DNA of 39,837 nucleotides from an uncultured Collinsella sp. (GTDB lineage Bacteria > Actinomycetota > Coriobacteriia > Coriobacteriales > Coriobacteriaceae). The notes below the pieces were generated by a model that was not told the DNA's origin, did not search any database, and was given only the letters and a program-made list of their open reading frames with translations. Location: the NCBI GenBank assembly GCA_934667065.1, contig CAKULD010000012.1, positions 1-39,837 on the forward strand, in the 5' to 3' direction. Within the stretch, counting starts at the first letter, position 1, and each line of letters begins with the position of its first letter. Of the stretch, positions 17,742 through 24,972 are shown piece after piece. Made by a program: the position numbers and the translations under genes.

Positions 17742-19097
17742 CTAGTCCTCGTCTTGCTGGTCTGCGAGGAGGCCGGCGGACGTGAATCCCAAGATTTCGT
17801 CGGCTTGGCCGGCGTCCTCCAGCGCGTCGATGTCCCTGAGCTTGCGCTCCATGACGTTGGTGCGCGTGGTGATAATGCCTTCGACCGTTTTGCCCGCGGT
17901 CTCGATCTGCTGCTGGGCGCGGCGCAGCGCCGCCTGGTAGCGCGGCAGCTCGGCCTTGACGGCAGAGAGCACACGCAGCACGTCATCGGTACGCTTTTGC
18001 AGCTTAAACGTCTGGTAGCTCATCTGCAGGCTGTTGAGAATCGCCGCCATGGTGCTGGGACCGGCCACGTTGACGTGATAGTCGCGGCCCAGGATCTCGA
18101 TAAGCCCGGGCCGGCTGACGATCTCGGCGTACAGGCCCTCAAACGGAACGAACAGGATGCCAAAGTTGGTGGTCGCCGGCACGCTCAAATACTTTTCGCA
18201 GATATCCTTGGCCTCGCGCTTCACCATCATGTCGAGCGTCTTGCGCGCGGCAGCCACGGCCTCCGCATCGCCCGACTCCTGCGCGTCGAGCAGATGCTCG
18301 TACGCATCGCCCGGGAACTTGGAGTCGATCGGCAACAGCACGGGGTCGCCCTCGTCCACCGGTAGCTTAACGGCAAACTCAACACGCTCCGAGGCACCGG
18401 GCTTGGTGGCGATGTTTTCCAGATACTGGTCGGGCGTGAGGATGTCTGCCAAGATCGCGCCTAGCTGGACCTCACCCAAAATGCCGCGTGCCTTTACATT
18501 GCCCAGCACGCGCTTAAGGTCGCCCACGCCGGTGGCGATGGATTGCATATCGCCCAGGCCCTTGTACACGGCCTCGAGCTGGTCACTCACCTGCTTAAAC
18601 GATGCGGACAGACGGTCGTTGAGCGTGCGGGAGAGCTTTTCGTCCACCGTCGCGCGCATCTGGTCGAGCTGCACGTTGTTGTCCTTGCGGATGGCGCCCA
18701 ACTGGGCATCGACCGTCTCGCGTACCTTGTCCAGGCGATGCTCGATGCCCTCGCGATTGGCGCCGAGCTGCTGGGCCGTCTCGCGGCGCAGGTCATCCAT
18801 GCGGTCGCCAGCCTGCGAAAACTCGCGCGCGATAGTCAGGTAGCGCTGCTGCTCCACCGCGGCGTCGGTCGTCTGCTGTTGCGCGATGGCATTTGCCGTG
18901 CGCCGGGTTTCCGCCAACGCAACATTAAGAGTGTCGAGCGCATTGTTGGCCTGCTCAAGCGCCGCCAGCGTCTCCGCTCCGTTGTCGCCGCGTTCCCGCA
19001 GCTCGGCACGAAGGCTCTTGAGCTGCAGGGCACAAGTCACAGTAACCCCCACCGCCACCAAGGCGATCACAACAAGCACAATATCAATAGCAGACAT
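17742..19097 (-). CDS. rmuC: DNA recombination protein RmuC
   Basis: A 451-residue protein with an N-terminal membrane anchor (about 5-22), a long coiled coil (about 25-165) rich in Ala, Glu, Arg and Gln, and the RmuC nuclease-like domain (about 180-430). Recognisable segments are NVKARGILGEVQLGAIL, VEFAVKLP, LPIDSKFPGDAYEHLL, FGILFVPFEGLYAEI and VAGPSTMAAILNSLQM. RmuC limits rearrangements at repeats. Start is the ATG at 19095-19097 (MSAIDIV) with a weak GCGGA site. The neighbouring repeat-rich region may be coincidence. Confidence 0.94.
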   Translation of the reverse strand: MSAIDIVLVVIALVAVGVTVTCALQLKSLRAELRERGDNGAETLAALEQANNALDTLNVALAETRRTANAIAQQQTTDAAVEQQRYLTIAREFSQAGDRMDDLRRETAQQLGANREGIEHRLDKVRETVDAQLGAIRKDNNVQLDQMRATVDEKLSRTLNDRLSASFKQVSDQLEAVYKGLGDMQSIATGVGDLKRVLGNVKARGILGEVQLGAILADILTPDQYLENIATKPGASERVEFAVKLPVDEGDPVLLPIDSKFPGDAYEHLLDAQESGDAEAVAAARKTLDMMVKREAKDICEKYLSVPATTNFGILFVPFEGLYAEIVSRPGLIEILGRDYHVNVAGPSTMAAILNSLQMSYQTFKLQKRTDDVLRVLSAVKAELPRYQAALRRAQQQIETAGKTVEGIITTRTNVMERKLRDIDALEDAGQADEILGFTSAGLLADQQDED

Positions 19098-19221
19098 ACA
19101 TTCCGCCCAACAAACCCAGTCGAACACCAATCAAAACCGCGATCAATCTTACCCCGCCACACGCACAGAGCACTCACTGCCTTGCAGACAAATTTCTCTT
19201 AAAGCCACGGGCGCTAAAGCG

Positions 19222-19674
19222 CTAGCTCTCCCAGCCGGCGCGGATGGTTGTTATGACGTCGCCTAGTCGCTGGCCTAGGGCTGCCAGATGTTGGAGTACT
19301 TCGTTGGGCGAGGCGCCATTGAGGATGCACGTGAGGGCATACGAGGCCAGGAAGATGGCGACAAGCCCCAGCGGGATGAGCACGACCATCGCCAGCGTAC
19401 GTAACCGTTGGCCCAAACGGCGGCGACGCGCGCGACGCTTGTCGAACGCAAGCTCCTGTGCATACGAATCCTGCTGCACGGAATACGTTTCAGGCGCCGG
19501 CTCACCTTCATGGGCCGGTTCGCGCCCGCTCGCAGCCGCAGGTGCGGTTATGGGCGCAGCGCCCTGAGCAAAGATTTGGGCAGACGCCCCTTGCGCTTGC
19601 ATCTCCATGAGCCGTTGCTGCTGACGTAACATGCGTTCGGCTTGTTGCTGCGGGGTCTCGAGAAACAGATCCAT
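19222..19674 (-). CDS. Small single-span membrane protein, unknown function
   Basis: A 150-residue protein I do not recognise. It starts with a Gln-rich amphipathic stretch (PQQQAERMLRQQQRLMEM, about 8-25), continues with a disordered Ala/Pro/Glu region, then a strongly basic patch (79-92, KRRARRRRLGQR) directly before one predicted membrane span (about 94-117). The short C-terminal tail contains NEVLQHLAALGQRLGDVITTI, probably helical. The basic patch predicts the N-terminus stays inside. GGAGG precedes the ATG. It lies upstream of rmuC in the same direction, with about 125 bases between. Confidence 0.7.
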   Translation of the reverse strand: MDLFLETPQQQAERMLRQQQRLMEMQAQGASAQIFAQGAAPITAPAAASGREPAHEGEPAPETYSVQQDSYAQELAFDKRRARRRRLGQRLRTLAMVVLIPLGLVAIFLASYALTCILNGASPNEVLQHLAALGQRLGDVITTIRAGWES

Positions 19675-19955
19675 GCTGGCCTCCAAAATCGGAGCATTCG
19701 ACGCTTACGACCAGCATCCCGCACCACCACGACCGCGACAACGCAATCGCTGGCAATAGCCACAAAGATTCTTTTGCCCAAAAGCTGTCGAAAAGCTCAA
19801 CAACTCCCCTACCAGCACTTTCTTTGAGCTTTTTTCGCCAGCGATCTTTCACCCTTCCGCCATCCCGCCAACTGACCAAAAGCTAACCAAAAGCTTGACA
19901 GAAATTGTGGAGACAGGGACCAAAGCAAGGCACGCCGCCCCCGAACAGAGCTGCC
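19675..19955. other. Intergenic stretch, no supported gene
   Basis: I see no credible gene. The sequence is locally AT-richer, with several AAAAGCT repeats (AAAAGCTGTCGAAAAGCTC, AAAAGCTAACC, AAAAGCTTGAC), which may include the promoter of the small membrane protein to the left. Confidence 0.5.
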
Positions 19956-20160
19956 TGGACAGTTAATTCAGATACGTATAAATCAAACCCCCTCAAATTG
20001 CATTCGGGCGCTTCGCTTGGCGCAATTTGGCCCTCAAAACGGGCGCTTAAAGCCCAAAACCAAGCGCCTCAAGTCATCTAAAGAGGTCCAACAAGCCTCC
20101 GAGGGCTCCAAACCCAGCTATTAAACCGCCCGAATTATACGTATCTGAACTAACTGTCCA
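19956..20160. mobile_element. 205-bp MITE-like element with 29-bp terminal inverted repeats
   Basis: The termini 19956-19984 and 20132-20160 are inverted repeats matching at 27 of 29 positions, starting TGGACAGTTA and containing CAGATACGTATA. The interior has no open frame of note. It contains AAATTGC/GCAATTT and repeated GGGCGCTT/AAGCGCC motifs that can fold. I see no obvious target-site duplication. The size and ends suggest a non-autonomous transposable element; no related transposase lies nearby. Confidence 0.7.
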
Positions 20161-20173
20161 CCCCATACAAAAA

Positions 20174-20337
20174 GTGCCGCCCCAAAAGGGGCGGCACACA
20201 AACTTCTTATCAGCTTTTCGGTAGCGAGCACGCGACAACTCAACGCCGGAGCGCGGGGCGGGGAAATACCTTTGCCTCGCGCGACTCTGCGAAGCCGTGA
20301 GCGAGAGGGAAAGGTATTCCCCGCCCCGCGCTCCGCA
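20174..20337 (-). repeat. Double-hairpin module, copy 1 (terminator plus long stem)
   Basis: On the minus strand a long imperfect stem (about 20248-20334) is followed after about 45 bases by the perfect hairpin GTGCCGCCCC/GGGGCGGCAC (20174-20183 with 20188-20197) and a T-run. This makes a canonical terminator for the gene ending at 20353. Copy 2 lies at 21886-22047 and differs by about six substitutions and two single-base indels. Confidence 0.85.
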
Positions 20338-20352
20338 GGTAGCAAAGACGCA

Positions 20353-20985
20353 TTACATGCCCGCAAGGTTTCGGGTAGCGGTGGCGCACATAAACGCCAG
20401 GACCAAGATCACGAGCGATCCAGCGATATCCGCCAGCACGCCCGCAACACGGCGCTCAAACAACCAGCTCTCGAAGTGCGGAGCGACATTGCGCCAAACG
20501 CGCCACAGCAAGATGCCCATACCGATCACGCCCGGAATATTGAGCAGCAGAATCTCGGAACACAAGAGACCAATCAGGTTGCCGGCGACAAAACCCGCAT
20601 CGCCCTCGCAGTACTTGCGATAGACCATGTACAGCATGTACGCCACAAACGGCTGTAGGCACGCAGAAATAAACGTGACCACCATCGTGGGGTCCTGCGA
20701 AAAGACCTCGGTAAGCTTATCAACACTCGCAGCATCCTTCGAAGCCAAGAACAAGCCGATAACCACCACGGGCACCACACCCAAGATAACCTCGACCAGA
20801 GTAAACAGCTTGGCAGTCAAATCCTCACTAGCAGAGTTGAGATGCGGTGCCCACTCAGGATGAGCATGCGCCCCAACCTTCTTCTCCTTATCGGCACGCT
20901 CGGCCTTGCCACCCTCAACAACCCGACGCTCCGGATCCTTGCGAGTCCCCACAGCAGCAACCCGAGCCCGAGACTTCTTACCCAT
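20353..20985 (-). CDS. Four-span membrane protein, unknown function
   Basis: A 210-residue protein I do not recognise. The N-terminal 45 residues are basic and disordered (MGKKSRARVAAVGTRK). Four predicted membrane segments follow at about 60-82, 101-122, 133-162 and 183-204. Features include a charged hairpin CEGDAG between spans two and three and a short C-terminal tail. The chosen ATG (20983-20985) begins the basic region; the upstream in-frame starts encode an unlikely Trp/Gly-rich leader. The ribosome site is weak. It sits between the two copies of the double-hairpin module, next to the IS200 element. Confidence 0.65.
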   Translation of the reverse strand: MGKKSRARVAAVGTRKDPERRVVEGGKAERADKEKKVGAHAHPEWAPHLNSASEDLTAKLFTLVEVILGVVPVVVIGLFLASKDAASVDKLTEVFSQDPTMVVTFISACLQPFVAYMLYMVYRKYCEGDAGFVAGNLIGLLCSEILLLNIPGVIGMGILLWRVWRNVAPHFESWLFERRVAGVLADIAGSLVILVLAFMCATATRNLAGM

Positions 20986-21269
20986 ACCAAAACACCCCAT
21001 ATCAGGCAGTAAACCAAAACACCGCCACCCAGTGTACCCCCTAAACAACGGCGCCGCCCCAACCCAAAGCAAACCCCGCCAACCAAGTAACCAAACCATC
21101 AACTAAACGGCCGCAACCCAATCCCCCCAATCAGAACCACCCTTAAAAAGGGTGGTTTGCTCTTAGGGTATAACCCACGGGCCCCGGGCTCGCGTCTAAA
21201 GGCGCGGGCCCGGACTTCGTCCAGGCCTATTGCATCTTGACCCGTGGCGCGCCGGTCAAACCGGCGGGA
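20986..21269. other. Intergenic stretch and probable IS200 right end
   Basis: The A/C-rich stretch 20986-21134 holds nothing I can name. A perfect hairpin AACCACCCTT/AAGGGTGGTT lies at 21135-21157, followed by GC-rich fold-backs (GGGCCCGG region and CCGGTCAAACCGG) that are likely part of the transposon end downstream of tnpA. Confidence 0.5.
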
Positions 21270-21840
21270 TCACCTCCTCTTGAAGGGGTCCTCGTACTCC
21301 TTCACGCTCAGCTTGTCCAGCGCGATGTCGTGGGACTCCTGCTCCCTGATATACTTCGCGATCGTCGCCTCGTTCAGGCCGACGGCGGACACGTAGTAGC
21401 CCTCCGCCCAGAACTTCCTGTTGCCGAACTTGTACTTCAGGTTGGCGTGCCTGTCGAATATCATCAGCGAGCTCTTCCCCTTCAGGTAGCCCATGACGCT
21501 CGCGACGCTGTACTTCGGCGGGATCGCCAGCAGCACGTGCACGTGGTCGGGCATCAGGTGCCCCTCGATTATCTCGATCCCCTTGTACTCGCACAGCTTC
21601 CTGAGGATCTCCCCTATGTCGCTCCTGATTTGGTTGTAGATGACTTTGCGCCTATACTTCGGCGTGAACACGATGTGGTACTTGCACATCCACTTCGTGT
21701 GGGAAAGGCTGTAGGCCTTCTGGGCCATAGCGACCACCCCTTCGACTCGAATTCTTGACGGCCTGAACAATCGTCAATATCGGTCGGAGGGGTGGCTTTG
21801 TAAAGCCGTTTGTCTCCACCCGCATAGCGGGTGGGTTGAA
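21135..21840 (-). mobile_element. IS200-type insertion sequence (approximate limits)
   Basis: It contains one intact tnpA and no tnpB, with fold-back sequences on both sides: the perfect hairpin at 21135-21157 and, upstream of tnpA, CCACCCGC-ATA-GCGGGTGG near 21816-21834. IS200 elements move as single strands and recognise subterminal hairpins rather than inverted terminal repeats. Exact ends cannot be set from this sequence alone. Confidence 0.6.
21270..21728 (-). CDS. tnpA: IS200/IS605-family Y1 transposase TnpA
   Basis: A 152-residue HUH-Y1 transposase. It shows the metal-binding HUH motif in HLMPDHVHVLL (His62, His64) and the catalytic Tyr126 in IAKYIREQE; CKYHIVFTPKYRRKV at the N-terminus is typical. 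The length is full for IS200 and no frameshift is visible, so it may be active. Start is the ATG at 21726-21728. The final Arg-Arg-stop is written AGG AGG TGA and forms an extended anti-16S complement (see findings). Confidence 0.95.
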   Translation of the reverse strand: MAQKAYSLSHTKWMCKYHIVFTPKYRRKVIYNQIRSDIGEILRKLCEYKGIEIIEGHLMPDHVHVLLAIPPKYSVASVMGYLKGKSSLMIFDRHANLKYKFGNRKFWAEGYYVSAVGLNEATIAKYIREQESHDIALDKLSVKEYEDPFKRR

Positions 21841-21885
21841 GCTGGCCGCTGCGCGCCCAGCAGACTAAAGTCTTGTACACAAAAC

Positions 21886-22047
21886 GTGCCGCCCCAAAGG
21901 GGCGGCACGCAAACTTCTTATCAGCTTTTCTGTAGCGAGCACGCGACAACCCAAAGCCGGAGCGCGGGGCGGGGAATACCTTTGCCTCGCGCGACCCTGC
22001 GGAGCCGTGAGCGAGAGGGAAAGGTATTCCCCGCCCCGCGCTCCGCA
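21886..22047 (-). repeat. Double-hairpin module, copy 2
   Basis: The long stem has perfect 24-base arms (21959-21982 with 22021-22044) and extends further inward with few mismatches. It is followed on the minus strand by GTGCCGCCCC-TTT-GGGGCGGCAC and GTTTTG. It lies 18 bases past the rubrerythrin stop. Copy 1 (20174-20337) is in the same relation to its own upstream gene. Confidence 0.85.
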
Positions 22048-22064
22048 TTCAGGCCGTACACGCG

Positions 22065-22604
22065 CTAGTAGTTCACCACCTGCTCCTCAAAGTACGCCTT
22101 GGGGTGGTTGCACACCGGGCACACCTCGGGCGCCTCGGCACCCACGTGCAGGTGCCCGCAGTTCAGGCACTTCCACACCTTTACGCCCTCGCGCTCAAAC
22201 ACCTCACCCGACTCGATACGCTCGACGAGTTTGTTGTAGCGCTCCTCGTGCGCCTTCTCGACGGCGGCGACACCACGGAACTTCGCGGCGATCTCGACAA
22301 AGCCCTCCTCCTCGGCGGTCTTGGCAAACTCGTCGTACATCGTGGTCCACTCGTAGTTCTCGCCAGTGGCGGCATCGCGCAGGTTATCCAGCGTGTCGGG
22401 GACGGCGCCGTCGTGCAGATACTTGAACCATAGCTTGGCATGCTCGGACTCATTGCCCGCCGTCTCGGTAAAGATATTCGAGATCTGAACGTAGCCATCC
22501 TTCTTGGCCTTGGAGGCATAATAGCGATACTTGGTGTGTGCCTGGGACTCACCGGCAAAAGCGGTCTCGAGGTTCTTCTTGGTCTGGGAGCTCTCAAAGT
22601 CCAT
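22065..22604 (-). CDS. rbr: Rubrerythrin
   Basis: A 179-residue non-haem iron peroxidase of anaerobes that reduces hydrogen peroxide. The N-terminal diiron four-helix domain shows Glu19 (FAGESQAHTKY), NESEHAKLW with Glu52 and His55, Glu84 (GENYEW) and EKAHEERY. The C-terminal rubredoxin-like domain has Cys146/Cys149 and Cys162/Cys165. Start is the ATG at 22602-22604 (MDFESSQ) after AAGGGAAG. A perfect 8-bp hairpin (22628-22650) lies in its leader. It is downstream of rrf2 and mutY in the same direction. Confidence 0.96.
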   Translation of the reverse strand: MDFESSQTKKNLETAFAGESQAHTKYRYYASKAKKDGYVQISNIFTETAGNESEHAKLWFKYLHDGAVPDTLDNLRDAATGENYEWTTMYDEFAKTAEEEGFVEIAAKFRGVAAVEKAHEERYNKLVERIESGEVFEREGVKVWKCLNCGHLHVGAEAPEVCPVCNHPKAYFEEQVVNY

Positions 22605-22718
22605 AGGTGTACTTCCCTTCAACGCATGCCGCTCGTAGGCTTCGAGCGGCCTCATCTTTAGGATGCCCTCATGCCAAGAATCTAAACCTTACAATTCTGT
22701 TCTTCAGATTTGCGCAGG

Positions 22719-23624
22719 CTATACGCTCAGCCAGCGATCGCCCTCAACCCGACAAAATCCCTCGCGCTCCAGATCGGCAAGGATACCCGCGACAAGCTCG
22801 CGCTCAACCGGCTCGCGGCCTGCCGCCGCTTCCATTTCGTTAACGCCCGCTACGGCTTCGGCAAGCGTGATACCCGCGGGCTGCCTATCGCGCGCGCCCA
22901 GCAGCATGCGCACAATGTGAGCGCGCTTTTGGCGGCGCGAGCCCTCAAACTTGGACTGGCGGCTATAACCCGCCGAGCGCCTGGACGGATTGGGCAGCGT
23001 CTTCTTAAGATACGCGCCGTAATCCAGCAGCGCGTAGTACCAGGCACGCGGCGTGTCGGCATCGTCGAGCGGTGCGGCAAAGGGGGCAATCTCGTTCACA
23101 GCCGTACCGGGGGCAGCCGGACAGGCAGCCTGAATCAGTGGCACCAGCTCGCGATCGGGAACAGCCGGCACATCGGGAAAGAAGTGATGCAGAAAGACCG
23201 TTCGGACGTTGGTCTCCAGATACACGCCCGGAAGATCGAACGCGAACGATCGGATGCCCTGCGCCGTCGCGGGGCCAATACCGGGCAGGGCAACCAGGTC
23301 GCGCGTCTCGCGTGGGAACTCCCCACCCCAGTCCTCCACAACGCACTGAGCGGCCCTGTGGAGCGCCAGAGCGCGTCGGTTGTAGCCCATGCCCTGCCAG
23401 GCATCCAAAACATCCGAGGGCGCGGCCTGTGCGAGCGCCTGCACGGTCGGAAAGCGATCGAGCCATGCGGGCATGCGCGTCTCCACGCGCGGCACCTGCG
23501 TCTGCTGCAACATAACCTCGGAGAGCCAAATGATGTAGGGATCGCGCGTGCGGCGCCACGGAAGGTCGCGATAACGCAGGACCCCTTCCGCACGAATCAT
23601 CGAACGAAAGGGGTCCTGAATCAT
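22719..23624 (-). CDS. mutY: MutY-like adenine DNA glycosylase lacking the Fe-S cluster
   Basis: A 301-residue HhH-GPD glycosylase expected to remove adenine opposite 8-oxoguanine. Catalytic Glu36 lies in WLSEVMLQQTQV, and the helix-hairpin-helix is LVALPGIGPATAQGI (about 110-124). The position of the second catalytic residue reads YLETNVRTVF, so Glu137 replaces the usual Asp. The C-x6-C-x2-C-x5-C cluster expected after DYGAYLKK is absent, replaced by Arg/Ser-rich sequence, and there is no NUDIX-like C-terminal domain. The C-terminal 60 residues look like a small winged-helix domain. AAGGAG precedes the ATG; the gene follows the Rrf2 regulator by 21 bases. Confidence 0.85.
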   Translation of the reverse strand: MIQDPFRSMIRAEGVLRYRDLPWRRTRDPYIIWLSEVMLQQTQVPRVETRMPAWLDRFPTVQALAQAAPSDVLDAWQGMGYNRRALALHRAAQCVVEDWGGEFPRETRDLVALPGIGPATAQGIRSFAFDLPGVYLETNVRTVFLHHFFPDVPAVPDRELVPLIQAACPAAPGTAVNEIAPFAAPLDDADTPRAWYYALLDYGAYLKKTLPNPSRRSAGYSRQSKFEGSRRQKRAHIVRMLLGARDRQPAGITLAEAVAGVNEMEAAAGREPVERELVAGILADLEREGFCRVEGDRWLSV

Positions 23625-23645
23625 AGCTATGCTCCTTATGCGGCG

Positions 23646-24131
23646 CTATTCCTCCCGGCAAGCGCACGTACAGGTGGCGTACTCGGGGAACGCATCGCGA
23701 TCGGCGAATTTGGGATCGACGGCCGGGAACTGGCGGCGAGCGACGACATCGCCCAACGAAACGGAATCGAGGTAATCGCGCATCAACGCCTGGGCTCCAG
23801 CCCACAGGGGATGATAGCAGCACGTGCCCATGCGCGCACAGTCTCCGTCGGGGGCCGTGCAATCGTTCATAACCATGGGGCCCTGAACGGCCTCGACGAC
23901 CTGGCGGATAGTAACGTCGTCCGGGCTGACCTTGAGGCGCATACCGCCGTGGACTCCACGCAGGCTCTCCACAATACCGGCCTGGACCAAGCCGTGCTGG
24001 ATCGAGCGAGCAAACGAATACGGCACATTGACCTCTTCGGCAGCGGTGCGAACAGAAAGCAAACGCTCCGGCTCCTCGGCAAGCATCGCCAACATGCGCA
24101 GGGCATAATCAGTCTTCCTCGATATGTCCAT
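23646..24131 (-). CDS. Rrf2-family transcriptional regulator with Cys-rich loop
   Basis: A 161-residue winged-helix repressor of the IscR/NsrR/RsrR type. The N-terminal MDISRKTDYALRMLAMLAEE and SFARSIQHGLVQAGIVESLRGVHGGMRL (about 39-66) are typical. Cys91, Cys98, Cys104 and Cys105 lie in the loop where relatives hold a redox-sensitive Fe-S cluster; two further Cys are near the C-terminus. Start is the ATG at 24129-24131 after AAAGGGG. It is followed by mutY and rubrerythrin, so oxidative stress sensing is a reasonable inference. Confidence 0.9.
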   Translation of the reverse strand: MDISRKTDYALRMLAMLAEEPERLLSVRTAAEEVNVPYSFARSIQHGLVQAGIVESLRGVHGGMRLKVSPDDVTIRQVVEAVQGPMVMNDCTAPDGDCARMGTCCYHPLWAGAQALMRDYLDSVSLGDVVARRQFPAVDPKFADRDAFPEYATCTCACREE

Positions 24132-24208
24132 TTTTCCCCTTTCAAGGAATACGAACAGCTCGAACGAGCTCCGGGGCCGAGCTTGTGTCGAGACACCAAT
24201 GACCGCTA

Positions 24209-24319
24209 GGACATCCAAATGGTAAATCGGATGTCCACTGAATGCCGCGCTTGGAGCGAAATGCATCAGATACGGCCTACAGTGCAGTTTAGTATAACCT
24301 AACCCCCTGTCTCGTTGAA
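24209..24319 (-). promoter_or_regulatory. Promoter candidate and operator-like palindrome of the Rrf2 operon
   Basis: On the minus strand TATACT (24291-24296) is preceded by TTCAAC (24314-24319) with a 17-base spacer. About 55 bases downstream, a perfect 8-base inverted repeat GGACATCC-N12-GGATGTCC (24209-24216 and 24229-24236) lies in the leader, about 80 bases before the start codon. It may be an autoregulatory site. Confidence 0.45.
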
Positions 24320-24450
24320 CGGGTGTTGCGCAACAAACCTCTTGTTTAGACAGATATACTTAGTTGTTTTTTCTTGTGCCTCGAGGACATGGGGATTCCG
24401 ATCAAAGAAGCGTCAGGGCGATTATTCCGACACAATGACCTATTAAACGC
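24320..24450. other. Intergenic stretch between rrf2 promoter and tRNA terminator
   Basis: No gene is seen. A perfect 12-base palindrome TGTTGCGCAACA lies at 24324-24335, close upstream of the rrf2 promoter candidate. The rest is AT-richer and featureless to my reading. Confidence 0.5.
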
Positions 24451-24478
24451 AAAAAGCCACGTCCGAAGACGTGGCTTT
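24451..24478 (-). terminator. Intrinsic terminator after tRNA-Asp
   Basis: Perfect 11-bp stem (24453-24463 with 24468-24478) with a TTCG loop on the minus strand, followed by a T-run. It lies just downstream of the tRNA 3' end. Confidence 0.92.
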
Positions 24479-24486
24479 AATTGCGT

Positions 24487-24564
<78 letters not shown>

Positions 24565-24673
24565 AGGCAGTCGTTCGCGTTTGTTTCCGCTCGCGTGCGC
24601 TGCGGGGATTAGTATACACAGAAGTCTGTCCGGCACGCAACAACTTTTTTGAAAAAATTTTTCGGGTCTGTCC

Positions 24674-24816
24674 GGGAGGGTCTCCGGGGCTGAGGGCGGG
24701 GGTTAAGTTTGCTGCTCTACAGTCCTGCGCAAGACGGAAAGCACATTAAGTGCTTTCCTTTGCGTGCGGAACTCGCGACAAACTTAGCCCCTGCCCTCAG
24801 CCCCGGAGACCCTCCC
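24674..24816. repeat. Giant hairpin with 38-nt arms
   Basis: The arms 24674-24711 and 24779-24816 match at 36 of 38 positions; the two differences are G-T type and still pair in RNA. The 67-base centre holds a perfect 9-bp stem GGAAAGCAC/GTGCTTTCC (24736-24744 with 24750-24758) and flanking CGCAA/TTGCG. No gene is inside. It lies between tRNA-Asp and the YfcE-like gene. Confidence 0.85.
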
Positions 24817-24930
24817 TGCCGTCACTTGCTTCAAAGTCTTTGTTGCTCGCCGCTTCGCGGCTCGGCGGCCCCGTTCTCCGCGGTGGGGTTGTCTGAGGGT
24901 TCTTGCTGAAGCTCCACCTTTTGCTGAAAG
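24817..24930. other. Intergenic stretch, no supported gene
   Basis: GC-rich with short fold-backs such as GCCGCTTCGCGGCTCGGCGGC, but nothing I can name. It completes the 400-base gap between tRNA-Asp and the phosphoesterase. Confidence 0.4.
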
Positions 24931-24965
24931 AAAAACGGGGGATGCAATCTGCATCCCCCGTTTTT
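24931..24965. terminator. Bidirectional intrinsic terminator
   Basis: Perfect 16-bp arms (24931-24946 and 24950-24965) around ATC, with A-run and T-run ends, so it works in both directions. For the minus strand it ends the YfcE-like gene. Confidence 0.95.
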
Positions 24966-24972
24966 GTTGCTT

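Noticed and set aside
21250..21275. 16S rRNA 3' end-like GGATCACCTCCT suggesting an rRNA fragment
   Set aside because: The match is limited to the anti-Shine-Dalgarno complement formed by tnpA codons; no other rRNA sequence is adjacent.
20174..22047. Duplicated hairpins as a CRISPR or composite transposon
   Set aside because: There are only two copies 1.7 kb apart with no regular spacers, and they are in direct orientation next to gene ends rather than at transposon termini.
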